The notes under the pieces were generated by a model that did not search any database, was not told where the DNA came from, and saw only the letters and a list, made by a program, of their open reading frames with translations. Below are positions 1-8,752 of a DNA stretch of 48,683 nucleotides, piece after piece; the stretch's first letter is position 1; the number at the start of each line of letters is the position of its first letter. Source of the stretch: Rhodospirillales bacterium (GTDB taxonomy: Bacteria; Pseudomonadota; Alphaproteobacteria; Acetobacterales; Acetobacteraceae); contig JANXVC010000337.1 in assembly GCA_025351925.1 (NCBI GenBank), positions 1 to 48,683 of the forward strand. Direction: 5' to 3'. The position numbers were made by a program, and so were the translations under genes.

Positions 1-973
1 CCCCAGCGGCTCCGGGAAGTCGGTGGCACTTCGGGTCATCGCCGGGTTCGAGACGCCCGACGCCGGCGATGTCCGGGCCGACGGCGGGTCGGTGCTCGGG
101 CTGGCGCCGCACCGGCGCGGGATCGGCTTCGTGTTCCAGTCCTTCGCGCTGTTTCCGCATCTCAGCGTCGCCGATAACGTCGCCTTCGGCCTGCGCCACC
201 GCGACCAGGGCGCCGTCACCAACGCAGCCGAGGTCGGCCACCGCGTCGCGGCCGCCCTGGCGCTCGTTGGGCTGGAAGACCTGGGCGCCCGCCTGCCGTC
301 GGAAATCTCCGGCGGGCAGAAACAGCGCGTGGCCTTCGCGCGCACGCTGATCGCCGAACCGCGCATCGTGCTGCTCGACGAGCCGCTCGGCGCGCTCGAC
401 GCTCGGTTGCGCGAGCGCATGATGGTCGAGCTGCGCCGCCTGCATGAACGCTCCGGCGCGACTTTTTTGCACGTCACCGGCAACGAGCAGGAGGCACTGG
501 CGATGGGCACCCGCGTCGCGGTGCTTGGGCAGGGCCGCATCGCCCAAATCGACGCGCCAGACCGCCTGATCGACGCGCCGGCGACGGCGGACGTGGCGCG
601 GCTGTTAAACTGCTACAACGTGCTGGCCGGAGCGGTCAGGCGCGGATCGTTCGGAGCTGACGGTATGTCGCTGCCGCTGGCGGCCGCATCAAGCGAGGGA
701 CCCGCCGCCTACTGCATCCGCTCCGACCACATCGGCATCGCCGACCCGGCGACGCAGCCAGCGCCGGGCCGGGTCCGCATCGACGCGCGTTTCCTCGCCA
801 GCGAGTATTCCGGCGCCCGCCTTACCGGCCTGTTCGCGGTGCAGCCAGGGCGTCCGTTCGAGGTCGAATACTACCTCGGCCACCGCGCCCCGCCGTCCTT
901 CGAACGCGACCAGCGCTACGCCCTGGAATGGCCGGCCAGCTCCGCCCTGCTGTTCGCGGGTCTTCAGGCGTGA
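1..973 (+). CDS. ABC transporter ATP-binding protein, PotA-like (5' end outside window)
   Basis: The open frame runs in from the left edge. The codons before the first GTG (23) already encode the Walker A motif (PSGSGKS), so the true start lies upstream. Also visible are the Q-loop ([10 protein letters not shown]), signature (ISGGQKQR), Walker B (IVLLDEP) and a C-terminal TOBE-like region. This is the nucleotide-binding subunit of a spermidine/putrescine/iron-type importer that powers the two permeases directly downstream. The switch region is odd: where the family has VTHDQEEAL this protein has VTGNEQEAL, with a Gly codon at 479-481 replacing the H-loop His, and the following ADR is GTR. A second, canonical ATPase sits at 5508. 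The stop overlaps the GTG of the next gene (GTGA). The family is clear; the substrate is unknown. Confidence 0.93.
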   Translation, partial: PSGSGKSVALRVIAGFETPDAGDVRADGGSVLGLAPHRRGIGFVFQSFALFPHLSVADNVAFGLRHRDQGAVTNAAEVGHRVAAALALVGLEDLGARLPSEISGGQKQRVAFARTLIAEPRIVLLDEPLGALDARLRERMMVELRRLHERSGATFLHVTGNEQEALAMGTRVAVLGQGRIAQIDAPDRLIDAPATADVARLLNCYNVLAGAVRRGSFGADGMSLPLAAASSEGPAAYCIRSDHIGIADPATQPAPGRVRIDARFLASEYSGARLTGLFAVQPGRPFEVEYYLGHRAPPSFERDQRYALEWPASSALLFAGLQA

Positions 974-1887
974 GCGCCGCGCCGCAAAGTCTCCCCGGCA
1001 ATGAGGCCCTGTTCGCGACGCATCCCCCACCCCGCGCCCGCCGCCGCGACTGGGTCACCGCGGCGCTGCTGGCTCCCGGCGTAATCTGGATGACGCTGTT
1101 CCTCGTCGCCCCGCTGCTGATGATGCTATACGTCAGCTTCTGGACCCAGACCACCTTCGCCATCAAGCCAGTGCTGACGCTCAGCAGTTGGAAGTTTTTC
1201 TTCTCGAGCGCCACCTACCTCGACGCGTTGTGGACGACGCTCCGCATCTGGCTGATCACCCTCGCGGCCACGCTGGCGATCGGCTACCCCGTGGCGCTGT
1301 ACATCGGCCTGTTCGTGCGCAACAAGACGATCCAGACCATCCTGCTCGTCGCCTGCGTCGTGCCGTTTTGGACCTCGTTCCTGATCCGCGTCGTCGCCTG
1401 GCGCCCGATGCTGGGGACCGAGGGCGCGGTCAACATCCTGCTCGCCCGCCTGCATTTGATCGACCATCCCATCAGCGTCCTGCTGTTCACCGAGCTCAGC
1501 GTCATCATCGGCATGACGCAGATCTACGTCGTGTTCATGGTCGGCCCTATCGCCTTCATGCTGTCCCGCGTCGAGCCGAGCCTGATTGAGGCGGCGCGCG
1601 ACCTCGGTGCCGGCTGGGCGCGCATCCTGCGCACCGTGATCCTGCCGCTCAGCCTGCCCGGCGTCGTGGTCGGCGCGATCTTCGTGTCCGTCATGGTGCT
1701 CGGCGAGTTCGCAACCCCGGCGGCGCTGTCCGGCCGCAAGGTCAACCTGCTGGGCAACATCATCGTAACGCAAGTCGGCTCGTTGAAATGGGCGTTCGCC
1801 GCGGTGATCGGCGTCGTGCTGACGCTTATCATGGCCGTCGTCGTCGCTGGGCTGCTGCGCTTCGTCGATCTGCGGCGAGAGCTGTAA
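970..1887 (+). CDS. ABC transporter permease, PotB-like
   Basis: Inner-membrane permease of about 305 residues. The GTG at 970 overlaps the stop of the upstream ATPase (GTGA) and is preferred over the in-frame ATG at 928, which lies inside that gene. After a short Arg-rich N-terminus there are about six hydrophobic segments. The cytoplasmic EAA loop is intact ([20 protein letters not shown], starting near 1588) and is the contact for the ATPase. The protein ends with LRRDLRREL-like basic residues, typical of this family. Its stop overlaps the next start (TAATG), showing translational coupling with the second permease. It belongs to the BPD_transp_1 superfamily of polyamine/iron/sulfonate importers; the substrate cannot be told from sequence. 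Confidence 0.93.
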   Translation: MSAAPQSLPGNEALFATHPPPRARRRDWVTAALLAPGVIWMTLFLVAPLLMMLYVSFWTQTTFAIKPVLTLSSWKFFFSSATYLDALWTTLRIWLITLAATLAIGYPVALYIGLFVRNKTIQTILLVACVVPFWTSFLIRVVAWRPMLGTEGAVNILLARLHLIDHPISVLLFTELSVIIGMTQIYVVFMVGPIAFMLSRVEPSLIEAARDLGAGWARILRTVILPLSLPGVVVGAIFVSVMVLGEFATPAALSGRKVNLLGNIIVTQVGSLKWAFAAVIGVVLTLIMAVVVAGLLRFVDLRREL

Positions 1888-2729
1888 TGCAGAGCCCGCT
1901 CCGCTGGCCGCTGCTGGCCTTCATGGTGCTGTTCCTCATCTTCCTGTATGCACCGCTTGGCGTGCTTGGCGTGCTCAGCTTCCAGTCGGGGCCGGAGGGC
2001 GGGCCGCAATTCCCCATCGTCGAATGGTCCACCTACTGGTATCGCCATCTGTTCGGCCAGGTGCCCCCGACCCGCGTCGCGCCGCTGCCGATCGGGCCGT
2101 CGCTGCTGCGCTCGCTGGCATTGGCCGGCATGACGATGGTGACCTCGACCGTGCTCGGCGTGCTCGCGGCCCAGGCGTTCCGCCGCCGCTTCCGCTTCTC
2201 CGGCGCAGTGTTTTACCTCATCGTGCTCGGCATGATCGTGCCCGGCGTGCTGGTCGGCCTGGGCATCGCGCTGCTCGCCAACGCGCTGGGGTTGGAACGC
2301 GCCTGGTGGGGCACCTCGTTTGTCGCGCACGTGCTCTACACGTTCCCCTTCGCCTTTCTCGTCATGCTGGCGATCTTCAACCGGTTCGACCGTTCGGTTG
2401 AGGAGGCCGCCTGGAGCCTCGGCGTCACGCCGCTCCGCACTTTCCGCACCATCACCCTGCCGCTGATTTTCCCCGGCGTGCTCAGCGCCATGCTGTTCGC
2501 CTTCACCCTCAGCTACGACGAGTTCTCCCGCACGCTGTTCACCACCGGCGGCGCGCAGACCCTGCCGCTGACCATCTACGGGACCTTCGCCGTCGAGATC
2601 CATCCCAACATCTTCGCCTTCGGCGTGCTGACGACGCTGTTCTCCTTCAGCCTGCTGACGGTTTACGGCATCCTGATGACGCTCAGCGTGCGCCGGGGCC
2701 GGCGCGTGGCGATGCAGGAGGGCATCTGA
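1887..2729 (+). CDS. ABC transporter permease, PotC-like
   Basis: Second permease of the first ABC set, 280 residues. The ATG at 1887 shares a base with the stop of the preceding permease; the longer reading from 1788 would overlap that gene. The protein opens with a membrane anchor (PLLAFMVLFLIFLYAPLGV) and carries the EAA loop (VEEAAWSLGVTPLRTFRTI) followed by LPLIFPGVLSA. A motif typical of PotC is the SYDEF stretch after the loop. It is expected to pair with the permease at 970 as a heterodimeric channel. The stop codon directly abuts the ATG of the downstream SDR gene, so transport and oxidoreductase genes are in one transcript. Confidence 0.93.
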   Translation: MQSPLRWPLLAFMVLFLIFLYAPLGVLGVLSFQSGPEGGPQFPIVEWSTYWYRHLFGQVPPTRVAPLPIGPSLLRSLALAGMTMVTSTVLGVLAAQAFRRRFRFSGAVFYLIVLGMIVPGVLVGLGIALLANALGLERAWWGTSFVAHVLYTFPFAFLVMLAIFNRFDRSVEEAAWSLGVTPLRTFRTITLPLIFPGVLSAMLFAFTLSYDEFSRTLFTTGGAQTLPLTIYGTFAVEIHPNIFAFGVLTTLFSFSLLTVYGILMTLSVRRGRRVAMQEGI

Positions 2730-3473
2730 ATGCGTGAGCTTGCCGAGCACAACGCGGTCATCACCGGCGCAGCAAGCGGCATCGGTCGGGCGATTGCGGC
2801 GCTTCTCGCCGGCGCCGGCGCGCAGGTGCTGATCGCCGACCTCGACGGCGCGCGGGCCGATGAGGCGGCGCACATGCTGCGTCAGTCCGGCGGCCGGGTC
2901 GCGGCTGTTGCCACGGACGTTTCGGACCCTGCGGACGTCGAGGCGATGTTTGCCACGGCCGAGCGGTCAGGATCGGTCACGCTGCTGGTCAATAACGCCG
3001 GCCATGTCCACCAATCGCCATTCGAGGCGCTGGAGATCGCCGACTTCGACCGCATGATCGCCGTGCATTTGCGCGGCAACTTCCTTTGCGCCCGACGCGC
3101 CCTCCCGCCCATGCTGGCGGCCAATGAAGGCGTCATCGTCAACATCGCCTCGCAGCTCGGGCAGATCGGCGGCGTCCAGCTCGCGCACTACGCCGCCGCC
3201 AAGGCCGGGATCATCGGCATGACCAAGTCGCTGGCGCGCGAGGTGAGCGGGCGCGGCGTGCGGGTGAACGCCGTGGCGCCGGGTCCGATCGACACCGAGC
3301 TCGTGCAGAACCTGTCGCCGGAGTGGCGCCGCGCCAAGCTCGCCGAGCTGCCGCTGGGCCGGTTCGGCACGCCGGAGGACGTTGCGGAGACGGTCGCCTT
3401 CCTCGCCTCGCCGGCTGCGCGGATCTATGTCGGCCAGACGCTCGGGCCGAATTCGGGAGACGTCATGCTGTGA
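2730..3473 (+). CDS. SDR-family oxidoreductase (first of a pair)
   Basis: Classical short-chain dehydrogenase/reductase of 247 residues, a soluble cytoplasmic NAD(P)-dependent enzyme. The Rossmann motif TGAASGIG is near residue 12, NNAG near residue 89, and the catalytic Ser and YxxxK lie in NIASQLG and HYAAAK. DLDG after the second strand suggests NAD preference (inference). The C-terminus has the GQTL...NSG pattern common to FabG-like SDRs. The ATG follows the permease stop with no gap, and the stop overlaps the GTG of a second SDR. Being inside an importer operon suggests it oxidises or reduces an imported alcohol, sugar acid or ring-derived intermediate; the substrate is not predictable. 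Confidence 0.93.
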   Translation: MRELAEHNAVITGAASGIGRAIAALLAGAGAQVLIADLDGARADEAAHMLRQSGGRVAAVATDVSDPADVEAMFATAERSGSVTLLVNNAGHVHQSPFEALEIADFDRMIAVHLRGNFLCARRALPPMLAANEGVIVNIASQLGQIGGVQLAHYAAAKAGIIGMTKSLAREVSGRGVRVNAVAPGPIDTELVQNLSPEWRRAKLAELPLGRFGTPEDVAETVAFLASPAARIYVGQTLGPNSGDVML

Positions 3474-4231
3474 GCAAACCCCCAAGCGTGCTGATCACCG
3501 GCGCCGGCATCGGCATCGGCCGCGCTACCGCGCACGCCTTCGCCCGCGCCGGCTATGCGGTGATGGTCACCGACGTGCTGGAGAACGAAGGCCGCGCTGT
3601 GGTTGCTTCCATCAAGGCATCGGGCGGCACTGCGGATTTCCGCACCGTCGATGTCACCAGCACCGCGGCGGTGGACCAGACGGTCGCCGACGCGGAGGCC
3701 ATCCACGGCCGGCTCGACTGCGTGGTCGCCAATGCCGGCATCGCCCACCGCGTGCCGCTGGATCAGATGTCCGACGCGAAATGGGACGAGACCATGGACA
3801 TCGACCTGAAGGGCGTCATGCGCGTGGTGCGCGCGGCGGCGCCGGGCATGGCGCGGCACGGCGTGGGCGCCGTTGTCGCGCTGTCCTCCATCATGGGCGT
3901 CGCCTATGGCTGGAGCGAGCATGCGCACTACTCGGCGGCGAAGGCCGGCGTGGTCGGGCTGGTGCGCGGCCTGGCGGTGGAGCTCGCATCCGGCGGCATC
4001 CGGGTCAACGGCATCGCCCCCGGCTACATCCGCACGGCGCAGGCACTGTCGCGCGAGCACTCGCTGGGTCCCGAGGGATTGGAGCAGGCTGCGTCGTTCA
4101 TCCCGATGGGCCGGGTCGGCGAGCCGGAGGACGTGGCCGACGTGGCGCTATTCCTCGCCTCCGGCGCCGCGCGCTACATTACCGGGCAGGTCATCGTGGT
4201 CGATGGCGGGCTGCTCGTTGGACGCTATTGA
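3470..4231 (+). CDS. SDR-family oxidoreductase (second of a pair)
   Basis: Second classical SDR, 253 residues from the GTG at 3470, which overlaps the stop of the preceding SDR (GTGA). The longer frame from 3323 would lie within that gene. Motifs are TGAGIGIG (cofactor), VANAG in place of the usual NNAG, a catalytic Ser in LSSIMG, YSAAK (Tyr/Lys pair) and the C-terminal GQVIVVDGG. It is clearly divergent from its neighbour, so this is a pair of different enzymes rather than a recent duplication. A 34-bp gap separates it from the Tat-exported binding protein downstream. Substrate unknown. Confidence 0.93.
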   Translation: MSKPPSVLITGAGIGIGRATAHAFARAGYAVMVTDVLENEGRAVVASIKASGGTADFRTVDVTSTAAVDQTVADAEAIHGRLDCVVANAGIAHRVPLDQMSDAKWDETMDIDLKGVMRVVRAAAPGMARHGVGAVVALSSIMGVAYGWSEHAHYSAAKAGVVGLVRGLAVELASGGIRVNGIAPGYIRTAQALSREHSLGPEGLEQAASFIPMGRVGEPEDVADVALFLASGAARYITGQVIVVDGGLLVGRY

Positions 4232-4265
4232 AGCTGCATTTTCCTCGACCTGAAGGATCGATTGC

Positions 4266-5492
4266 ATGAGCGCATTTTCACGCCGAGATTTCACCCGGGC
4301 CGGCGCCGCCACTGCCGCGTTGGCGCTCGGGGGCGGCACGCCGTTCCTCGCCTCCGGACGCGCCTGGGCGCAGGCGAAGTCGCTGGGCAGCGAGCAGTTG
4401 CGCACCATTGGCCTGTCCGTGACGGTGCAGGACCGCATTCTGGCCGAATTCAAGCAAGCCTCCAAGGTCGGCGGCACCAGCGGCAGCGCCGCGACCTTCC
4501 CGGACGCGCAGACCAAGATCCTCTCGGGATCGACCGATTTCGACTGCTGGGAGGCGATCGGCGAGCGGCTGCCGGCGGTGGTGCAAACCAACCGGATCAC
4601 GCCGATCCCGGTGGGTGCGATGAAGAACTGGACCTCGATCCGCGACACCTTCACCAAGCCCGATCCGAAATGGCCGGCCAGCGCGCAGATCGTCGGCCAG
4701 ATCTGGAAGGACCCCGGCCAGACGCAGCTTTGGCTGGTGCCAACGGTCTATAATTATGATTCCGTCGGCTATAACCCGGACGTGGTCAGCGCCGAGGAGG
4801 CGAATAGCTGGACCGCGATCTTCGACCGGAAGTGGCGCGGCCGGTCAGGCATCAACACCGATCCGCTGATCGCCATTGGCCAGGCGATCATGGCGATGAA
4901 CTCGCTCGGCTTGTCGGCGGTGACGAACCCCGGCAATCCGAGCGAGGCCGAGATCAACGAGGCGACGAAGTTCCTAATCTCGAAGAAAAAGGACGGCCAG
5001 TTCCGCGCCCTGTGGAACGATTTCGGCGAGCTGGTGAATCTGCTCGCGTCCGGCGAGATGGTGGTGTGCGACGCCTGGCAGCCGGCGGTCATGGCGGTAA
5101 AGGCGCAAGGCCACGCCTGCAAATATGCGGTGCCGAAGGAGGGCTACCGCGCCTGGTCGATCGGCGTCACCTCGATCACCGGCACGCCCAATCCGGAGGC
5201 GGTTGTCGCCTACGCCGACTATTGGCTCTCGGGTCAGCCCGGCATCACCGTCTCGGAACAGGGCTACTACTCGCCGACGACGACGATCAAGGAAGTGATG
5301 CCGGCGGCCAAGTATGCCTTCTGGTACGAGGGCAAGCCATGGTCCGGCCCGGCCGAGCGCGGCATCAAGGAGGGCGACCTGCGCGACGGCGGCTCGCTCG
5401 CGGAACGCGCGGCGCACGTCGCCTATTGGCACCAGTGGCCGGACGCCTATGACCACCTGACGCAGCGCTGGGACGAGTTCCTGAACGCCTGA
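4266..5492 (+). CDS. ABC transporter substrate-binding protein, Tat-exported, PotD-like
   Basis: Periplasmic solute-binding protein of 408 residues. The N-terminus carries a twin-arginine motif (SRRDFTR), an Ala/Gly-rich hydrophobic stretch and a cleavage-like site after SGRAWAQA, so it should be exported folded through Tat. The mature part resembles family 1/8 extracellular binding proteins of the polyamine/iron type (NYDSVGYNPD, then CDAWQPAV and ISVTSITGTPNPEA-like segments). GAAGGATC lies before the ATG. It sits between the two SDRs and an ATPase and is presumably the receptor for the permeases at 970 and 1887. The ligand is not deducible from sequence. Confidence 0.9.
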   Translation: MSAFSRRDFTRAGAATAALALGGGTPFLASGRAWAQAKSLGSEQLRTIGLSVTVQDRILAEFKQASKVGGTSGSAATFPDAQTKILSGSTDFDCWEAIGERLPAVVQTNRITPIPVGAMKNWTSIRDTFTKPDPKWPASAQIVGQIWKDPGQTQLWLVPTVYNYDSVGYNPDVVSAEEANSWTAIFDRKWRGRSGINTDPLIAIGQAIMAMNSLGLSAVTNPGNPSEAEINEATKFLISKKKDGQFRALWNDFGELVNLLASGEMVVCDAWQPAVMAVKAQGHACKYAVPKEGYRAWSIGVTSITGTPNPEAVVAYADYWLSGQPGITVSEQGYYSPTTTIKEVMPAAKYAFWYEGKPWSGPAERGIKEGDLRDGGSLAERAAHVAYWHQWPDAYDHLTQRWDEFLNA

Positions 5493-5507
5493 GCCGGGGC
5501 CGCCGCG

Positions 5508-6599
5508 TTGCGGTACGACCTGGAGCTGGTGAAGCTCGGCAAGACGTTCCCGAACGGCACGCCGGCGGTGGCCGAGTTCGACCTGCAGGTGCAAAAGGGC
5601 GAGTTCGTGTCGTTCGTCGGCCCGTCCGGCTGCGGCAAGACCACGACGTTGCGCATGATCGCCGGCTTCGAGGCGGTCAGCATCGGCGACATCCTGATCC
5701 AGGGCCGCAACGTCGGCGACATGCCGCCGGAGCGGCGCCCAACCTCGACCATCTTCCAGAATTTCGCCCTGTTCCCGCATATGACGGTGCGGCAGAACAT
5801 TGAATACGGCCTGCGGGTGAAGCGGCTGCGTGGCGCAGAACGCAGCCGCCGGGTTGCCGGGATCATGGAGCGGCTGGGACTGGGCCCGATCGCCGACGAA
5901 CGCACGACGGCGCTTTCGGGCGGCCAAAGACAGCGCGTGGCGCTGGCGCGCGGGCTGGTGGTGGAGCCGGATATTTTGCTGTTGGACGAGCCGCTCGGCG
6001 CGCTGGACGCCAACCTGCGCAAGTCGGTCCAGCACGAGCTGAAGCTGCTGCAGCGCAATGTCGGGATCACCTTCGTCTTCGTGACCCACGCGCAGTCCGA
6101 GGCGCTGACGCTATCCGACCGCATCGTCGTGATGAACCGCGGCCGGGCCGAGCAGGTCAGCACGCCGCATGAGCTCTACACGCGGCCGCAAAGCGCCTTC
6201 GTGGCACGCTTCATCGGCCGCAATATCATTCTCGATGGCCGGATGCTCGGCTGCGCGGACGGCATCGCCACCGTCGAAACGCCATCGGGCGTCCTACGCG
6301 GCAGGGTCAACGGTCCAACGCCATCACCGGGCGCGCCGGCAGTGCTGTCAATTCCGTCTGAGGCGGTAGATGTCGTGGACGCAGCGCAGGCGCCCATAGA
6401 CGCCGACCGGCTGGTCGGGCGCTTGGCAAGCCGTCTGCTGATCGGCACGGCCGTGCAGCTCGGCATCACGTTGGGCGACGGCCAGGAGGCTACGGTGGAA
6501 AGCCACGCCAGCCGCTATGCGCCAGGCTGGGCGCCGGAATCGGTGGCGCTGGTCTGGGACCCGGCCGATGCGACTGTCCTGGCCGCGCCGACGCCATAA
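5508..6599 (+). CDS. ABC transporter ATP-binding protein, PotA-like (canonical)
   Basis: Nucleotide-binding subunit of 363 residues with a full motif set: Walker A GPSGCGKT (38-45), Q-loop IFQNFALFPHM, signature LSGGQ (136-140), Walker B ILLLDE (156-161) and H-loop His194 (FVTHAQSEAL). A TOBE-like C-terminal region follows. TTG at 5508 is the most upstream start that fits after the binding-protein stop; the ribosome site is weak, and GTG at 5529 is an alternative. It is the second ATPase near the first permease pair, and unlike the one at the left edge it has all catalytic residues, so the two may work as a heterodimer. A 23-bp gap leads to hyuA. Confidence 0.9.
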   Translation: MRYDLELVKLGKTFPNGTPAVAEFDLQVQKGEFVSFVGPSGCGKTTTLRMIAGFEAVSIGDILIQGRNVGDMPPERRPTSTIFQNFALFPHMTVRQNIEYGLRVKRLRGAERSRRVAGIMERLGLGPIADERTTALSGGQRQRVALARGLVVEPDILLLDEPLGALDANLRKSVQHELKLLQRNVGITFVFVTHAQSEALTLSDRIVVMNRGRAEQVSTPHELYTRPQSAFVARFIGRNIILDGRMLGCADGIATVETPSGVLRGRVNGPTPSPGAPAVLSIPSEAVDVVDAAQAPIDADRLVGRLASRLLIGTAVQLGITLGDGQEATVESHASRYAPGWAPESVALVWDPADATVLAAPTP

Positions 6600-6622
6600 G
6601 CCACTTGCAATAAGGAAAAAAC

Positions 6623-8752
6623 ATGCCGGAGACGATGGTGCGGACGGGGCAACGGGGGCAAGTGCGGGTGGGCGTCGATGTCGGGGGATCGTTCACCGAC
6701 TTCGTGCTGGACGACCACCGCGGCGGCGGTCAGCGCGTCGTGGTGCACAAGGTGCCGAGCACGCCGCATGACCAGTCGATCGCCGTCGTGGAGGGGGTGC
6801 TCGGGCTGTGCCGCCGGGCCGACGTGGCGCCGTCCGACATCAACGTGCTGTTCCACGGCACCACGGTCGCCACCAACATGGTGATCGAACGCAAGGGCGC
6901 CGAAGTCGGGATGATCACCACACGCGGCTTCCGCGACATCCTGCACATGGCCCGGCACAAGCGCCCGCATAACTTCTCCCTGCAGTTCGACGTGCCGTGG
7001 CAGAGCGCGCCGCTGATCAAGCGCCGCAACCGGCTGGTGGTGAGCGAGCGCATCCTGCCGCCGGACGGCCGCATCGAGACGCCACTCGATGAGGCGGCGG
7101 TACGGGCGGCGGCGGAGCTGTTCCGCAAGCGCGGCCTGGACGCGGTGGTGATCGCCTTCCTGTTCTCGTTCCTGAACGACGTGCATGAGCGGCGCGCCCG
7201 CGATATTGTCTGTGAGGTGATGCCGGACGCCTACGTCTGCACCTCGTCCGAGGTCGTGAACGCGATCCGCGAATACGAACGCTTCTCCACCGTCGCGATG
7301 AACGCCTATATCGGCCCGCACACCTCGGCCTACCTGCGTCAGCTCGAGGGCCGGCTGCGCGGGGCCGGCATCGACGCGCCGGTGCGGATCATGCAGTCCA
7401 ACGGCGGCATCGCCACCGTGGCGAACTCCATCGCGCGCCCAGTGGGCCTGCTGCTGTCGGGACCAGCCGGCGGCGTGATCGGCGGGCGCGCGACAGGCGA
7501 GGCCTGCGCGGTCGCCAATGTCATCACCATCGACATCGGCGGCACGTCTGCCGACATCAGCGTGATCCGCGACGGCCAGCTCACCATCAAGAACCCGCGC
7601 GACACCCAAGTGGCGCTGCTGCCGGTGCTGGTGCCGATGCTGGACATCGACGCGATCGGCGCGGGCGGCGGCTCGATCGCCTATCTGGACGCCGGCGGCG
7701 CCTTCCGCGTCGGGCCGCGCTCGGCGGGGGCGGCGCCGGGTCCCGCGTGCTACGGCCGCGGCGGGACGGAGCCGACGGTGACGGACGCCCAGGTCGTGCT
7801 CGGCCGGCTCGACCCTGACCGCTTCCTGGGCGGCGATCTGCAGATCGACTCGGAGCTGGCGCGGCGTGCCATCGAGACGCATCTGGCGGTGCCGCTCGGC
7901 CTGTCGGTCACGGATGCGGCGCTAGGCGTGCTGCGCATCATCAATCACACGATGGCGCTGGCGATCAACGCCAACTCGGTCGCCAAAGGCATCGACCCCC
8001 GCGGTTTCACCCTCATGGCGTTCGGCGGCGCCGGGCCGCTGCACGGCGTGGCGCTGGGCGAGCTGATCTCGGCGCGCGACGTCATCTCGCCGCTGCACCC
8101 CGGCATCACGGCCGCCATCGGCCTGCTGGTGACCGAATTGCAGTACGAATACACCCGGTCGGTGCTGATCGTGCTGAGCACAGCTGGCGCGGCCGAGCTG
8201 GCGCGGCTGGAGGCAGCCTTCACCGAGCTCGCCGCCGAGGGAGCCGCACAGCTCGACAGCGACGGCATTCCAATGGACCAGCGCAGCTATCAGCGCATCA
8301 TGGAGTGCCGCTACGTCGGCCAGGGTTTTGAATTACGGGCGCGGGTCCCGGACGGGCCGATCGACGCCGAGTGCCTGCAGGCGGTGATCCGCGACCTCTA
8401 TGACGTGCACAAGCAAGTCTATGGCCACGCCTTTGACGACCAGGCCGTGGAGGCGGTGACGCTGCGGCTGATCGCCCGCGGCGCCACGGAGTCGCTCAGC
8501 CTGCCCGCCCTCGCCCATGGCGGTCGCGGCGACCCGGCCGACGCGCTGATGTACACACGCGACACCGTGTTCGACGACGGCCGGGCGCTGCCGACCCCGC
8601 GTTATGGCCGCGACCGCCTGCTGGCTGAGGACACCGTGAGCGGCCCGGCCGTCATCACGCAGCACAACAGCACGACCATCGTCCCGCCCGGCTATGTCGC
8701 CCGAGTGCTCTCGCACGGCGACATCGTGATCGCGAAGGAGGCCCGCACATGA
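6623..8752 (+). CDS. hyuA: Hydantoinase/oxoprolinase subunit A (N-methylhydantoinase A type)
   Basis: Protein of 709 residues, cytoplasmic. It has the N-terminal Hydant_A_N ATPase-like fold (VGVDVGGSFTDFVL near residue 16, then GTTVATNMVIERKGA) and the Hydantoinase_A core (TIDIGGTSADISVIRDG; GAGGGSIAYLD; PGPACYGRGG). In this family the A subunit binds ATP and the A/B complex couples ATP hydrolysis to opening of a cyclic amide such as N-methylhydantoin, hydantoin or 5-oxoproline, or carboxylates a ketone in the acetone/acetophenone carboxylase branch. AAGGAAAAA lies just before the ATG. The stop overlaps the hyuB start (ATGA). The neighbouring hydroxyisourate hydrolase fusion favours a ring-opening role, which is inference. 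Confidence 0.92.
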   Translation: MPETMVRTGQRGQVRVGVDVGGSFTDFVLDDHRGGGQRVVVHKVPSTPHDQSIAVVEGVLGLCRRADVAPSDINVLFHGTTVATNMVIERKGAEVGMITTRGFRDILHMARHKRPHNFSLQFDVPWQSAPLIKRRNRLVVSERILPPDGRIETPLDEAAVRAAAELFRKRGLDAVVIAFLFSFLNDVHERRARDIVCEVMPDAYVCTSSEVVNAIREYERFSTVAMNAYIGPHTSAYLRQLEGRLRGAGIDAPVRIMQSNGGIATVANSIARPVGLLLSGPAGGVIGGRATGEACAVANVITIDIGGTSADISVIRDGQLTIKNPRDTQVALLPVLVPMLDIDAIGAGGGSIAYLDAGGAFRVGPRSAGAAPGPACYGRGGTEPTVTDAQVVLGRLDPDRFLGGDLQIDSELARRAIETHLAVPLGLSVTDAALGVLRIINHTMALAINANSVAKGIDPRGFTLMAFGGAGPLHGVALGELISARDVISPLHPGITAAIGLLVTELQYEYTRSVLIVLSTAGAAELARLEAAFTELAAEGAAQLDSDGIPMDQRSYQRIMECRYVGQGFELRARVPDGPIDAECLQAVIRDLYDVHKQVYGHAFDDQAVEAVTLRLIARGATESLSLPALAHGGRGDPADALMYTRDTVFDDGRALPTPRYGRDRLLAEDTVSGPAVITQHNSTTIVPPGYVARVLSHGDIVIAKEART

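Noticed and set aside
1524-2873. Long - strand open frame (449 codons) opposite the permeases
   Set aside because: It is antisense to two well-supported permeases and one SDR, its translation is His/Arg/Glu/Asp-rich low-complexity text, and it has no motif. It is a shadow of high-GC coding on the other strand.
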